From the NCBI GenBank assembly GCA_963677085.2, contig CAXXFH010000006.1, positions 186,001 through 250,000 on the forward strand: a stretch of 64,000 nucleotides of DNA. The letters run 5' to 3'. This DNA is from G963677085 sp963677085. GTDB taxonomy: Bacteria > Planctomycetota > Planctomycetia > Pirellulales > Thermoguttaceae. Every line of letters starts with the position of its first letter. The stretch's first letter is position 1. A program made the position numbers and the translations under genes. Of this stretch, positions 24,746 to 33,015 are shown in pieces. Below the pieces are notes generated by a model. It was not told where the DNA came from. It made no database searches and worked only from the letters and a program-made list of their open reading frames with translations.

Positions 24746-25103
24746 GGGGTGAGAGGCGGGAGGCGAGGAACGAGAGGCAAAAGGGATTGTGTGCCACTGG
24801 CTCTGCCAGTGCGTTTGCCTGAATCGTTTTCCGCACTGGCAGAGCCAGTGGCACACAGCGTTGTGCAAAGCCGCGACCAGTGGTCGCGGGACTGACCGTG
24901 CGCAATGGTTCGGGTGCCACGGGCAGCTTGTATGCCCGTGTCCCACGCTGGCTGACAAGCAGCCAGTGGCACCCAACCCACGGTATTATTGCGTCCTGCA
25001 TTGCTTGTGGAACGAGGGCGACCAACGGGAGCCCGGCTTGCGGGGACAGAATGTAACGCAATGTTCCACAATCAACCGCGGAATCAATAAATTCGACGGA
25101 ACA
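24746..25103. repeat. Repeat cluster: three adjacent elements in one gap
   Basis: In order: a CACTGGCTCTGCCAGTG paired palindrome (24788-24857); a short CCGCGACCAGTGGTCGCGG palindrome (24871-24889); a chimeric pair with left arm GGTGCCACGGGCAGCTTG and right arm CTGGCTGACAAGCAGCCAG (24912-24974); and the second copy of the 23433-23538 repeat (24984-25096). No gene is seen. Confidence 0.75.
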
Positions 25104-25571
25104 CTATTTTTCGAGCGGCTTGGCTTCGGCCGCCTGTTGGGCGCGGACCCGGTCGACGCACGCCCGGACTTCGCCGTTGGCCAGGGCCAGTTCGAGGGCC
25201 GGTTCGTCGGCATAGATGGCGTGGCTGAGAAACTTCACGGCCCAGTTGTGTTTCATCGGGCTGACCGTGATCACCGCGGCGCCGTGCTGGTAGGCTTCCC
25301 ACATTTCGATTGCCGTGCCCATGGAGGCCTCGGGCACGAACGCCAGCAGTACGTCGACCTCGCGGCACATCAGGTTGTGGCCCCAAAAAACCTCGCGACC
25401 AGTCTTCTCGTCGTACGAAATCGAATTGTTGTGGTTGGCCAGCGGGTCGTAGACTTCGGCCTCGGGAAAGTGGCAGGCAAGCAACTGCTTGACCCGCTCG
25501 CGATAGTCTTGGTCGTGCAGCCGAAGTCCGGTGTGCGAACCCTGCATGATGCCGGCAATGAAGAAACGCAT
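25104..25571 (-). CDS. Nucleoside 2-deoxyribosyltransferase-like protein
   Basis: The ATG at 25571 was chosen because the frame opens there with MRFFIAGIMQGS, the family's first beta-strand; an upstream TTG-started extension only translates a purine-rich repeat. The 155-residue protein shows the Rossmann-like NDT fold: FFIAGIMQGS, then AEVYDPLANHNN, and VDVLLAFVPEASMGTAIEMWEAY with the candidate catalytic Glu (E89). Family members transfer deoxyribose between bases or act on nucleotides (for example Rcl-like hydrolases). Substrate is unknown. A GAAAGCGGAAAG-like tract directly precedes the start. Confidence 0.72.
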   Translation of the reverse strand: MRFFIAGIMQGSHTGLRLHDQDYRERVKQLLACHFPEAEVYDPLANHNNSISYDEKTGREVFWGHNLMCREVDVLLAFVPEASMGTAIEMWEAYQHGAAVITVSPMKHNWAVKFLSHAIYADEPALELALANGEVRACVDRVRAQQAAEAKPLEK

Positions 25572-26010
25572 GGGCGGAGTTGGGTGAAAGTGGAAAGCTG
25601 AGAGCGGAAAGCGGATACGGAAAGTTGTGGCTCGAATGGACAATGAGGTTCGCGTCTTTTACCCCGAAAGGGCGATCAGACGGGATCTCGTACAACGGAA
25701 TTTACCACAGAGACACGGAGGGCACAGGGCGTCAGGGTCGCCAACCAAACCGATGCTACCGCACCGAGGCAGGAACCCGCTCCCGTCGGTCGCTAGAATC
25801 CTTGCTAGAATGACATACTTCTATGGATCTGTAATACGGAGTTGGGAAAGTCAGGACGAACGGTGGGTGCATGGGCAGCTTGCCTGCCCTTGTTTTGGCA
25901 GTGGCGGACAAGCCGCCGCTGGCATCCAACGACCGACAAATGGCCTCTCGACCCTCGGTCTCTAGCCCCGAGCCTCTAGTCTCTAGCCCCGTCATAACAA
26001 ACCCCATCCA
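25572..26010. repeat. Gap with purine tract, paired palindrome and CTCTAGCCCC tract
   Basis: This holds a GAAAGTGGAAAGCTGAGAGC-like tract (about 25585-25625), a paired palindrome of GGCAGCTTGCCTGCC / GGCGGACAAGCCGCC type (25866-25928), and a CCTCTAGTCTCTAGCCCCG tract (about 25955-25990) shortly before the next ATG. No gene is seen. Confidence 0.65.
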
Positions 26011-27183
26011 ATGAAGAAATCCCAAACCGTCGATGCCGAATCGCTCTTGATGCAATTGCTAGCCATTCCCGGCGCAAGCACCCAGGAGGGGGCGGTCATG
26101 CAGTACCTTGTCGAACAGCTCGAGCAGGCCGGGGCCCCGGCTTCGGCAATTCGATTCGATCGGGCCCATCAACGCAGCGACCACGGCGGGCAAGTGGGTA
26201 ACCTGGTGTGCAAGCTGCCAGGCACGGTCCGCGCACCGCGCCGCCTGCTGATGGCCCACGCCGACACCGTCGCCCTGGCCGAGGGTGCCCGACCCGTGCG
26301 ACGAGGCCGCTGGATCGTTCCGGCAGACAAGCACACCGGCCTGGGGGCCGACGATCGCACGGGCTGCGCCGTGGTGCTCAGTGCCGCACTCGACGTGTTG
26401 CGCAGCGGGCGTCCTCACCCGCCGCTGACGTTTCTTTGGACTGTCCAAGAAGAAATCGGGCTGTACGGCGCTCGTCTCCTTTCGCTGGGCCTGCTGGGCA
26501 AACCGCGGTTGGCCTTTAACTTCGACGGTGGTTCGGCCGAGAAGCTGACCGTGGGGGCCACGGGCGGGTACCGGATGACGATCCGCATCGAGGGCATCGC
26601 GGCCCACGCCGGCAACACGCCCGAGCAGGGTGTCAGCGCATTGACCGTGGCCTCGCTGGCCATCGCCCGACTACACCGCGAGGGGTGGCTTGGGTCGATC
26701 GCCAAGGGGCGGCGCCGTGGGACGAGTAACATCGGGGTTGCCCACGGCGGCCACGCCAGCAATGTGGTCATGCCTGAGCTGGAACTGAAGGCCGAAGCCC
26801 GTAGCCACGATCCGAAATTCCGCCGCCAGATCGTTCGGGCGATCGAGCAAGCGTTTCGACAGGCAGCCGAGCAGGTGACCACCAGCCAAGGCAAGCGAGG
26901 CTCGGTGAGCTTCGATGGCCGGCTCGATTACGAATCGTTTCGCTTGGCCGACGACGATCCCAGCCTACTGGCGGCCGAAGTGGCCGTGCAGGACGCCGGC
27001 GGCACGCCGCATCGGGCGATTTCCAACGGAGGCGTGGATGCCAACTGGCTTTTCGCCCGGGGGATTGCGACGGTCACTTTGGGCAGCGGGCAGAGCAGCC
27101 CTCATACGGTGGCCGAGCGGGTGGTGCTCGACGAGTTCCGCATGGCCTGCCGTGTTGCCGCACGGCTGACGGCGGTCGGTTAG
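26011..27183 (+). CDS. M20-family metallopeptidase, PepT/tripeptidase-like
   Basis: The 390-residue dizinc peptidase has H83 and D85 in MAHADTV, the bridging Asp in GADDRTG (114-115), the catalytic Glu pair in TVQEEIGLYGA (147-148), and a lid/dimerisation domain beginning near GGYRMTIRIEG with the conserved HAGNTPEQG segment. The late His ligand lies in GSGQSSPHTVAE. Length and layout match M20 tripeptide aminopeptidases and the related M42-like set. It acts in cytoplasmic peptide turnover, since no signal peptide is present. It stands alone between repeat-rich gaps. Confidence 0.88.
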   Translation: MKKSQTVDAESLLMQLLAIPGASTQEGAVMQYLVEQLEQAGAPASAIRFDRAHQRSDHGGQVGNLVCKLPGTVRAPRRLLMAHADTVALAEGARPVRRGRWIVPADKHTGLGADDRTGCAVVLSAALDVLRSGRPHPPLTFLWTVQEEIGLYGARLLSLGLLGKPRLAFNFDGGSAEKLTVGATGGYRMTIRIEGIAAHAGNTPEQGVSALTVASLAIARLHREGWLGSIAKGRRRGTSNIGVAHGGHASNVVMPELELKAEARSHDPKFRRQIVRAIEQAFRQAAEQVTTSQGKRGSVSFDGRLDYESFRLADDDPSLLAAEVAVQDAGGTPHRAISNGGVDANWLFARGIATVTLGSGQSSPHTVAERVVLDEFRMACRVAARLTAVG

Positions 27184-27209
27184 TATTTTGGCTGCGCCCT
27201 CTAGTCTTT

Positions 27210-27246
27210 GGGTGTCATGCTCCCGCTTGCGTGGAGCATGACACCC
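27210..27246. repeat. Perfect 14-bp-stem hairpin
   Basis: GGGTGTCATGCTCC and its exact complement flank CGCTTGCGT. It lies 27 bases after the M20 peptidase stop. No T-run follows, so it may act as an RNA end-stabiliser or be a repeat rather than a classic terminator. The inner CGCTTGCGTGG resembles the CCCACGCTTGCGTGGG palindrome at 40210-40230. Confidence 0.6.
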
Positions 27247-27426
27247 GCGATCGTTGCCGGGGCCGAACTTCCGACCCTCCGATCTCGGGGCATTCGGCGG
27301 CTGGTCAGCAATTGCAGAAGACGTTATATTAGAAGCTTGAGGACTTCCAACCCCTGCGGCGGCGCGCCTTCGCTGGCTCTCAGCCTCCGCCTGTCGTCGT
27401 TTCGACTACGTTCCCGAGGGAGAGAC

Positions 27427-27735
27427 ATGGCTCGTAAAGTGCTGAATCGAAAGGAGTTACGTGCGGAGGGCGAGGCCGCTGAGCGCGTGGAAGCCGAGAA
27501 GAAAAAGACGGCCAAGACAGTCAAAAAGAAGGCGGCCAAGCGCAAAAGCCGGGCCAAAGTGGCCAAGGAAGTCCGCCTAAAGGCCTTCTGGGGGGTGTTT
27601 AATCAGTCATTGCGTCGCGTGGCGATCTTCGAGTACGCCGATCGCGCCAAGGCCGACAAAAAGGCCGAAGAGCTGAGTGGATCCCAGAAGACGCCCCATT
27701 TTGTTCAACTTGTCAAAGAAGTCATCGAGGAGTAA
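27427..27735 (+). CDS. Small lysine-rich protein of unknown function
   Basis: The start at 27427 follows GAGGGAGAGAC; an upstream in-frame extension to 27208 crosses a hairpin and is unlikely. The 102-residue protein has a strongly basic, Lys/Ala-rich N-terminal half (EKKKTAKTVKKKAAKRKSR at about 33-51) and a compact C-terminal half (VFNQSLRRVAIFEYADRAKA, then HFVQLVKEVIEE). I recall similar proteins as conserved hypotheticals in planctomycetes, but no function is recognised. The basic tail suggests nucleic-acid or ribosome binding (inferred). It lies 63 bases upstream of a lipoprotein gene, possibly in the same transcript. Confidence 0.7.
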   Translation: MARKVLNRKELRAEGEAAERVEAEKKKTAKTVKKKAAKRKSRAKVAKEVRLKAFWGVFNQSLRRVAIFEYADRAKADKKAEELSGSQKTPHFVQLVKEVIEE

Positions 27736-27798
27736 CGACCTGTCGGTCGCTGAGGCGATCCGATTATTTGGCCAGCATCTCGACGCGAGGAGGATACG

Positions 27799-28596
27799 AT
27801 GACACGCATCCGATGGTTCGGTTTGGCTTTTCTTCTTCCTTTGGCATGGATCGTCGGCTGTGGTTCGGCTGCCTCGACGTCGGGTGGATCGGGCGGCGCG
27901 AGTGCCGTTGCCAAGAAGCTTCCTAAGTTGGACGCCTATTTCGGCCCGGTCGACGACGGCCGCATCAGCCAGATTGCTCCGCCGAAGGGTTGGGTAACGG
28001 CCGGCCGCAGCAGCAAGTATGTCTGCCGCTTTCTTGCTCCCGAAGGGGAAAGCTATCCGACGATTATCGTCACGGCCGAGGATTTCGACCGCATCCATAA
28101 CGTGACTCCCAAGAACGTGGAGAAGTTTGCCAAGTTGATCGCAGCCGAATTTAAGGATTCGGAAAGTGCCCAGCGGATGGTGATTACGCCGGAACGTGTG
28201 GGCAAGTTCAATGGCGTCAGTTATGTTCGTCGAGGGCGTGCGAAGGTGGGCTCGAAGACGATTGTCGTCGATCGCTACGTGCTGAGCACGGTCGTCGACG
28301 GCCGCATGTACAATGTAGAACTTCGCACTCGCGACGACGATCAGAAGTATCGGGGACACGCCATGGCCGTGGCTGCGGGAATCAAGTACCGCGGCGATAG
28401 TTCGGGCGCCGGCGCGAGCGAGACCGCCACTGCAATGCCGGAAGCGGGCGAAGAAGCACCGGCCGCCGAAGAAACCGAGGCGAAACCGGAATCGGAACCC
28501 GAAGCAGAAGCCCCCCAGGAATCTGAACCCGCTCCGGCCAAGCCTGCACCCGCCAAAGCTGCGGCTGGAGGAGGGGGATTCGAGGAAGAGTTCTAA
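27799..28596 (+). CDS. Putative lipoprotein, unknown function
   Basis: The 265-residue protein has a basic N-terminus and a hydrophobic signal ending in the lipobox-like IVGC (C21), so it is probably lipid-anchored. A globular domain spans about 45-200 (PKGWVTAGRSSKYVCRFLAP, GVSYVRRGRAKVGSKTIVVD). A low-complexity tail rich in Glu, Ala and Pro covers about 200-265. AGGAGG lies 11 bases upstream of the ATG. No family is recognised. The G-family hairpin repeat begins at the base right after its stop codon. Confidence 0.7.
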   Translation: MTRIRWFGLAFLLPLAWIVGCGSAASTSGGSGGASAVAKKLPKLDAYFGPVDDGRISQIAPPKGWVTAGRSSKYVCRFLAPEGESYPTIIVTAEDFDRIHNVTPKNVEKFAKLIAAEFKDSESAQRMVITPERVGKFNGVSYVRRGRAKVGSKTIVVDRYVLSTVVDGRMYNVELRTRDDDQKYRGHAMAVAAGIKYRGDSSGAGASETATAMPEAGEEAPAAEETEAKPESEPEAEAPQESEPAPAKPAPAKAAAGGGGFEEEF

Positions 28597-29137
28597 GGAT
28601 CGACCGATAAATAACTTGCCGTTTCGCCGGGCCGTGCTTCGCGACGGCCCTCAGGTTTCGCCTTGGAAAACGGTAAGTAATTATTCGAGTCGTCCTAACG
28701 AGGCGCCGCGTTGTGCCCAAAGGTGCTACCGTGCCGTGTGAGTATTGGTGCTGCCGCATCGGGTAAGTATCGAATCTCCGGCGTCGGTGAATCGGCGAGA
28801 TTGATCCTTGCGCAGAGGGGATTCTGGGTCCCTGTGCCGATCCTTTGACCGCCGACTCCTTGTCAGCGCGGTGGCGGTCGCCGTTGCGGTGGCAAAGGCT
28901 GCCCCGGCTGACCCCGATTTTCCGTTGTACTCCAACTCCGCAGCAGAGATGTGCTGTTTAGGAGACCGTTGAAAAAGTTGCGGTTGGTCCGGGTGCCACT
29001 GGCCGCTTGTCAGCCAGTGTTCTGGAAGCGTTTCAGTTCAGCACTGGCTGACGAGCAGCCAGTGGCACCCATTTCCAACGGGCCGTGCTCGGTTGGCGGT
29101 CCTGTTGCCTTGCGAAACAATACGGTGGAGGGAAAGT
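28597..29137. repeat. Gap with G-family hairpin (28597-28696, inverted copy) and paired palindrome (28992-29070)
   Basis: The first unit starts with GGATCGACCGATAAATAACT and ends with ATTATTCGAGTCGTCC. Its interior is the reverse complement of the interior at 22137-22230. The second unit has arms GGTGCCACTGGCCGCTTGTC and GACGAGCAGCCAGTGGCACC. Between them, about 28700-28985, nothing is recognised. Confidence 0.7.
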
Positions 29138-30712
29138 ATGGCGTTCCAAGATGGCAACACGGTGGGAATCGACCTGGGTACCACCTTCTCGTCGATCGCG
29201 CAACTGGACGACGATGGCAATCCCGTGACCATTGCCAATGAGGACGACGAGGTGGAAACCCCCAGCCTGATCCTCCTGGCTGAGGGCGGACGGGTGATCG
29301 TGGGTCCCAACCGCATGCGAGCGGCCATGGAAGACCCCGACCATGTGGTCGAACGCATCAAGCGGCACATGGGCGAGAACCAGTTCAAACAGACGTTCGA
29401 CGGCCGCGAAATCACGCCCGAGTTTCTCTCGGCTTTGATCCTCAAAAAGCTTCGCCAAGACACGGAGAAACGGATCGGGGAGATCGGCAACGCGGTGATT
29501 ACCGTTCCCTATTACTTCAACGACGCGCGGCGAAAATCGACTGAAGACGCCGGACGGATCGCCGGGCTGAACGTGGTCGATATTATCAACGAGCCGACCG
29601 CGGCCACGCTCACGTATGCCTGGCACCGTGGCGAGTTGGGCAACGGTCGCACCGACGCGAAACCCCACACGGCGCTGGTATACGATTTGGGTGGCGGCAC
29701 TTTCGACGTTACCGTGGTTCGCTATACGCCGACCCACTTCCAGGTGCTGGCCACCGACGGCGATGTGCATCTTGGGGGTGTCGACTGGAACGATCGGCTA
29801 TTGGATTACGTGGCCGAGGAGTTCAAGGCACGCCACGGGATCGACGTTCGTGAGTCGCCGGCCACGGTGCTGATGCTCCGCAACGACTGCGATCTGGCCA
29901 AACTGGAACTGACCGACCAGACGCAAACGACCATCTCGTGCCGTCATGCCGGCAAGTCGGTCCGGGTGAACGTGACCCGCGAAAAGTTCGAAGAGCTAAC
30001 GGCCGACCTGCTCCAGCGAACGGCCGACACCAGCATGTTGGTGATCGAGCAGGCCAAGCTCACACCCGAGCAGATGCATGCCGTGGTGTTGGTGGGCGGT
30101 TCCACCTTGATGCCCCAGGTGCCACGGATGCTGGAGAACCTCGTCGGGCAGAAACCGTATACAGAGATTTCGCCGCACACGGCCGTCGCTCAGGGAGCGG
30201 CCATCCATGCGGCCATCCTGGAAGTCAAGCATCGGGGCGACCGGTGTTCGTTGGCCGAGAAAGTACGCAAGATGCTCGCCGGCGTGAAGCAGGACAACGT
30301 GAACTCCCACGGTTTGGGTGTGTTGGCCACCAATCCGAAGAGCCGGAAAGAAATCAACCATGTCATGATTCCCCGCAATACGCGATTGCCGGTCAAGGTG
30401 ACGCAGACATTCAAGACGAACCAGGAGAATCAGCAGCGTGTGAGCGTGCAGGTAATCGAAGGCGACGCGCCCGACCCTCGCGCCTGTTCCCTGCTGGGGA
30501 AATGCCGCATTACGGAGCTTCCGCCCGACTTGCCCAAGGGATCGCCGATCGAGGTGACTTACGCCTTCGACGCCTCGGGGCGGATCACCGTGGAAGCCAA
30601 GGCCAAGGAGGCCGACCGGAAGGCTCACATCGAAATCGAACGCCGCGGAGGCCTCGATGCCCAACAAATCGACGCCTACACCACCCTGGCGAACGAGTAT
30701 CATGTAGAATAG
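29138..30712 (+). CDS. Hsp70-family ATPase lacking the C-terminal lid
   Basis: The start at 29138 follows GGAGGGAAAGT; 15 in-frame codons upstream are repeat-derived. The 524-residue protein has the Hsp70 nucleotide-binding motifs GIDLGTTFSSIA (phosphate 1), VYDLGGGTFDVTVV (phosphate 2) and VVLVGGSTLMPQV (adenosine), and a beta-sandwich substrate-binding region (about 390-500). The protein ends soon after it, so the helical lid of DnaK (about 640 residues) is absent. It resembles HscC-like or specialised Hsp70s more than housekeeping DnaK. The next gene encodes a J-like protein, suggesting a dedicated pair. A MITE-like repeat follows the stop. Confidence 0.9.
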   Translation: MAFQDGNTVGIDLGTTFSSIAQLDDDGNPVTIANEDDEVETPSLILLAEGGRVIVGPNRMRAAMEDPDHVVERIKRHMGENQFKQTFDGREITPEFLSALILKKLRQDTEKRIGEIGNAVITVPYYFNDARRKSTEDAGRIAGLNVVDIINEPTAATLTYAWHRGELGNGRTDAKPHTALVYDLGGGTFDVTVVRYTPTHFQVLATDGDVHLGGVDWNDRLLDYVAEEFKARHGIDVRESPATVLMLRNDCDLAKLELTDQTQTTISCRHAGKSVRVNVTREKFEELTADLLQRTADTSMLVIEQAKLTPEQMHAVVLVGGSTLMPQVPRMLENLVGQKPYTEISPHTAVAQGAAIHAAILEVKHRGDRCSLAEKVRKMLAGVKQDNVNSHGLGVLATNPKSRKEINHVMIPRNTRLPVKVTQTFKTNQENQQRVSVQVIEGDAPDPRACSLLGKCRITELPPDLPKGSPIEVTYAFDASGRITVEAKAKEADRKAHIEIERRGGLDAQQIDAYTTLANEYHVE

Positions 30713-30715
30713 GGG

Positions 30716-30868
30716 CTAGTGCTCTATCCAGATTTAGGGGTTGAGGCCACATACTGTGGGTGCCACTGCTGGCTTGTCCAGCAGTGATCGGACGTGGTCG
30801 AAGAAGGGTCTACACTGCTGGACAAGCCAGCAGTGGCACCCCAACTCCTAACCTTGACAAAGCACTAG
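30716..30868. mobile_element. MITE-like repeat, intact copy (C family)
   Basis: A 153-base noncoding unit bounded by CTAG on both sides. The ends GTGCTCTATCCAGATTTAGG and GTGCTTTGTCAAGGTTAGG (reading inward) are imperfect inverted repeats flanked by TA. Inside, GGGTGCCACTGCTGGCTTGT.. and its exact complement form a 29-bp inverted pair, each arm itself a palindrome. A further partial end (TTTTGACAAAGCACTAG) occurs at about 30893-30909. It is the empty-site reference for the IS110 insertion at 16621. Confidence 0.75.
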
Positions 30869-30968
30869 GGGCTCGGGACGAGACTTTTGGTTTTGACAAA
30901 GCACTAGGAACTCGAGGTTGCGGGAGTAGGGACTGGAACATTGCACTGGTCGACTACGTGAAACTGCC

Positions 30969-31979
30969 ATGGCTGAACAAATTGATGTCTATCGCGAATG
31001 GCTCGGTATTCAAGAGACAACCCGGCCCTTGAACTACTACCAGCTTCTCCGGGTGCCTCAGTTTTGCGACGACGCGGGCAAGATCCGCGCCCACTATCGC
31101 AAGATGAATGCCCACGTGCGGAAGTACGCCAGCGGCGACTACGCCCAGCAATCGCAGCAGTTGCTCAACGAACTGGCCAAGGCCATGCTTTGCTTGACCG
31201 ACTTGCAGCGCAAGCGAGAGTACGACGCTTCGCTGGGCCGGGAAACCGAAGAGGAAGGCCGTCGCCGCTCGCTCGAAGAAATTCTCCTGCTCCGCAAGGT
31301 GGTCGACCGCGACCAGCTCAACAAGGCTCGCAGCTATGCCGACGCCGTGGGGTTGGAGATTCGCGACGCGGTGGTGCAGCAGAAAATGGCCGCGGCCGAC
31401 GTGGTTATGCTGGCCTATGCCGAATCGCTCGGGCTACCGTACATCGAGCTGGCCGACATCGGTGTGGACGAGCAGGTCGTTCCGCAGATTCCTCCCACCA
31501 TTGCCCGACAACACTCTTGCGTGCCGGTGATGATCGACAAGGGCGTATTGCTGATGGCCTCGCCCAACCCTTTGATTCCCGACGTGGAAGAGGAACTTCG
31601 CCTGCGACTAGACATGCCGGTGCGCACGGTGCTTTGCACGGCCGGTAGCGTCAATGCGGCGGTTGCCGAGCATTTTCCTCGCGATGCTCAGGCGGCGGCT
31701 CCCGTGAAACAGAAGAAGCCGGCCAAGCAAGCGGCGGTGAAAAAAGCACCGGAGCCGCGGGAAGAACGCGAACCGCTGACCCTCGAAGAGAAGCAGCGCC
31801 GCCGAAACCTGTTTGCCGTGGTGGGCTTCAATATCACGGTGATCGTGGTCATGGCGCTGTTTATGGTTGTCCGCGGGGGGATGTCGATGTTGGGGATGTT
31901 CGACTTCATCATCGCCATATTCCTGGCCGTGATCGTCGCGGGAGCGACAATAGGAACCATGACGGTTAAGGACCTGTAA
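30969..31979 (+). CDS. J-like domain + MshEN-like domain membrane protein
   Basis: The 336-residue protein has three parts. Residues 20-90 look like a J-domain (LNYYQLLRVPQF, KIRAHYRKMNAHVRKY, then LTDLQRKREYDASLG), but the HPD tripeptide is replaced by HVR. Residues about 100-240 match the GspE/MshE N-terminal (MshEN) domain: LRKVVDRDQLNKAR, AYAESLGLPYIELADI, IPPTIARQHSCVPV, GVLLMASPNP. In some proteins that domain binds c-di-GMP. Residues about 285-335 form two membrane helices. It follows the Hsp70 gene on the same strand and may localise or tune that chaperone. Function is inferred. Confidence 0.75.
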   Translation: MAEQIDVYREWLGIQETTRPLNYYQLLRVPQFCDDAGKIRAHYRKMNAHVRKYASGDYAQQSQQLLNELAKAMLCLTDLQRKREYDASLGRETEEEGRRRSLEEILLLRKVVDRDQLNKARSYADAVGLEIRDAVVQQKMAAADVVMLAYAESLGLPYIELADIGVDEQVVPQIPPTIARQHSCVPVMIDKGVLLMASPNPLIPDVEEELRLRLDMPVRTVLCTAGSVNAAVAEHFPRDAQAAAPVKQKKPAKQAAVKKAPEPREEREPLTLEEKQRRRNLFAVVGFNITVIVVMALFMVVRGGMSMLGMFDFIIAIFLAVIVAGATIGTMTVKDL

Positions 31980-32011
31980 ACGCCGTTATCTGTTCAGGGG
32001 TCACAGAGGCT

Positions 32012-32482
32012 ATGGCAGTCGATCGGCAAGCACGTACTGATCTGCAGAACGCTTTGGTCAGCTACATGGTCGGGACGATTCGCACGTTCGCATTCGACGA
32101 CCTGAACACAGCCTGCCGTAAAGCCAGCGATAGAAGCGTCCAAGAGATTTCACGAGCACTCTACTACATCCACGACGACCTCATTAATCACCCAATCTCT
32201 GTCACTTTGGCAGGTTGGGAAGTGCTCCGGCGTGTTGTTGCGTTCCTCGGGACAGACCTTGAAACTGGGACTCGACAGCATGAGCCATCGTGGCCGTTCC
32301 ACAACGAGGAGGAATGGCATGCCAACGAGCACTTGGCGCGCGAGGTTGGCCTCCCGGACTACGATCCCGCGGTTCATGGTCGGCCGGCCAAGCCGTGGTG
32401 GAACAGAATACCATCGAGCATCGGGTTTCTCGTGCTGGCTGCGTTACTTGTCGCTGTGTTCGTTGTGGTCGCTTTGTCATGA
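32012..32482 (+). CDS. Tail-anchored membrane protein, unknown function
   Basis: The 156-residue protein has a soluble N-terminal part (about 1-130) with no recognised domain, ending in PAKPWWNRIPSS. One C-terminal membrane helix follows (about 133-155, IGFLVLAALLVAVFVVVALS). It begins 32 bases after the J-like/MshEN gene and may share its transcript. The start is the only ATG with coding character in the frame. Function is unknown. Confidence 0.55.
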   Translation: MAVDRQARTDLQNALVSYMVGTIRTFAFDDLNTACRKASDRSVQEISRALYYIHDDLINHPISVTLAGWEVLRRVVAFLGTDLETGTRQHEPSWPFHNEEEWHANEHLAREVGLPDYDPAVHGRPAKPWWNRIPSSIGFLVLAALLVAVFVVVALS

Positions 32483-32558
32483 CAGAGCGACCACAAATTA
32501 CTGGGCGATTAAACGGTTCGCCCCGATAGCAGAGCTATCGCGGCTACCCCATTTCCTG

Positions 32559-32882
32559 CTAGTTCCCAGTAACCTGTTCGTCGAGCCAGGCTAGATAACT
32601 GGGGCTTCCGGTTTCGATGCCGATGGCCAAAATCTCCGGCTCGTCGTAGTGGTGCAACTCGCGGATTGCCCGCTCGATGTTATCGTAGAGCTCGCCGCGC
32701 GACTTGGCCCAGCACTGCCATTCGCGGGCCGTTTCGATTTGTCCCTGCCAGCGGTAGACGCTCGTAATTGGCCCTACGATTTGCACGCACGCAGCCAACC
32801 GCCGCTCGACAAGGGCCGTGGCCATGGTTTGCGCGTGTTGCTCGGAGTCGGTGGTGGTCACGACCTGGACATACCGGGGCAT
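32559..32882 (-). CDS. cutA: CutA1-family divalent ion tolerance protein
   Basis: The 107-residue protein has the size and motif set of CutA1: the first strand YVQVVTTTDSEQHAQ, the ERRLAACVQIVGPITSVYRWQG block with the conserved Cys and the YxWxG motif, and a final YLAWLDEQ helix. CutA1 forms trimers with a PII-like fold. It is linked to copper tolerance in Escherichia coli, but its general role is uncertain. No metal transporter lies next to it. Confidence 0.92.
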   Translation of the reverse strand: MPRYVQVVTTTDSEQHAQTMATALVERRLAACVQIVGPITSVYRWQGQIETAREWQCWAKSRGELYDNIERAIRELHHYDEPEILAIGIETGSPSYLAWLDEQVTGN

Positions 32883-33015
32883 CGGCGGTTTCTCCGGGTA
32901 TTCGTGCCGTTTTGCGGCTTTCTTCTTCGTGTTGCTGTAGTTCTATCGGTTCAGCACAAAATGTTCGTAGCACCTCGCGTGGTCGCTGAAGCGGCCACGC
33001 CTCTACCCGCTGCGT

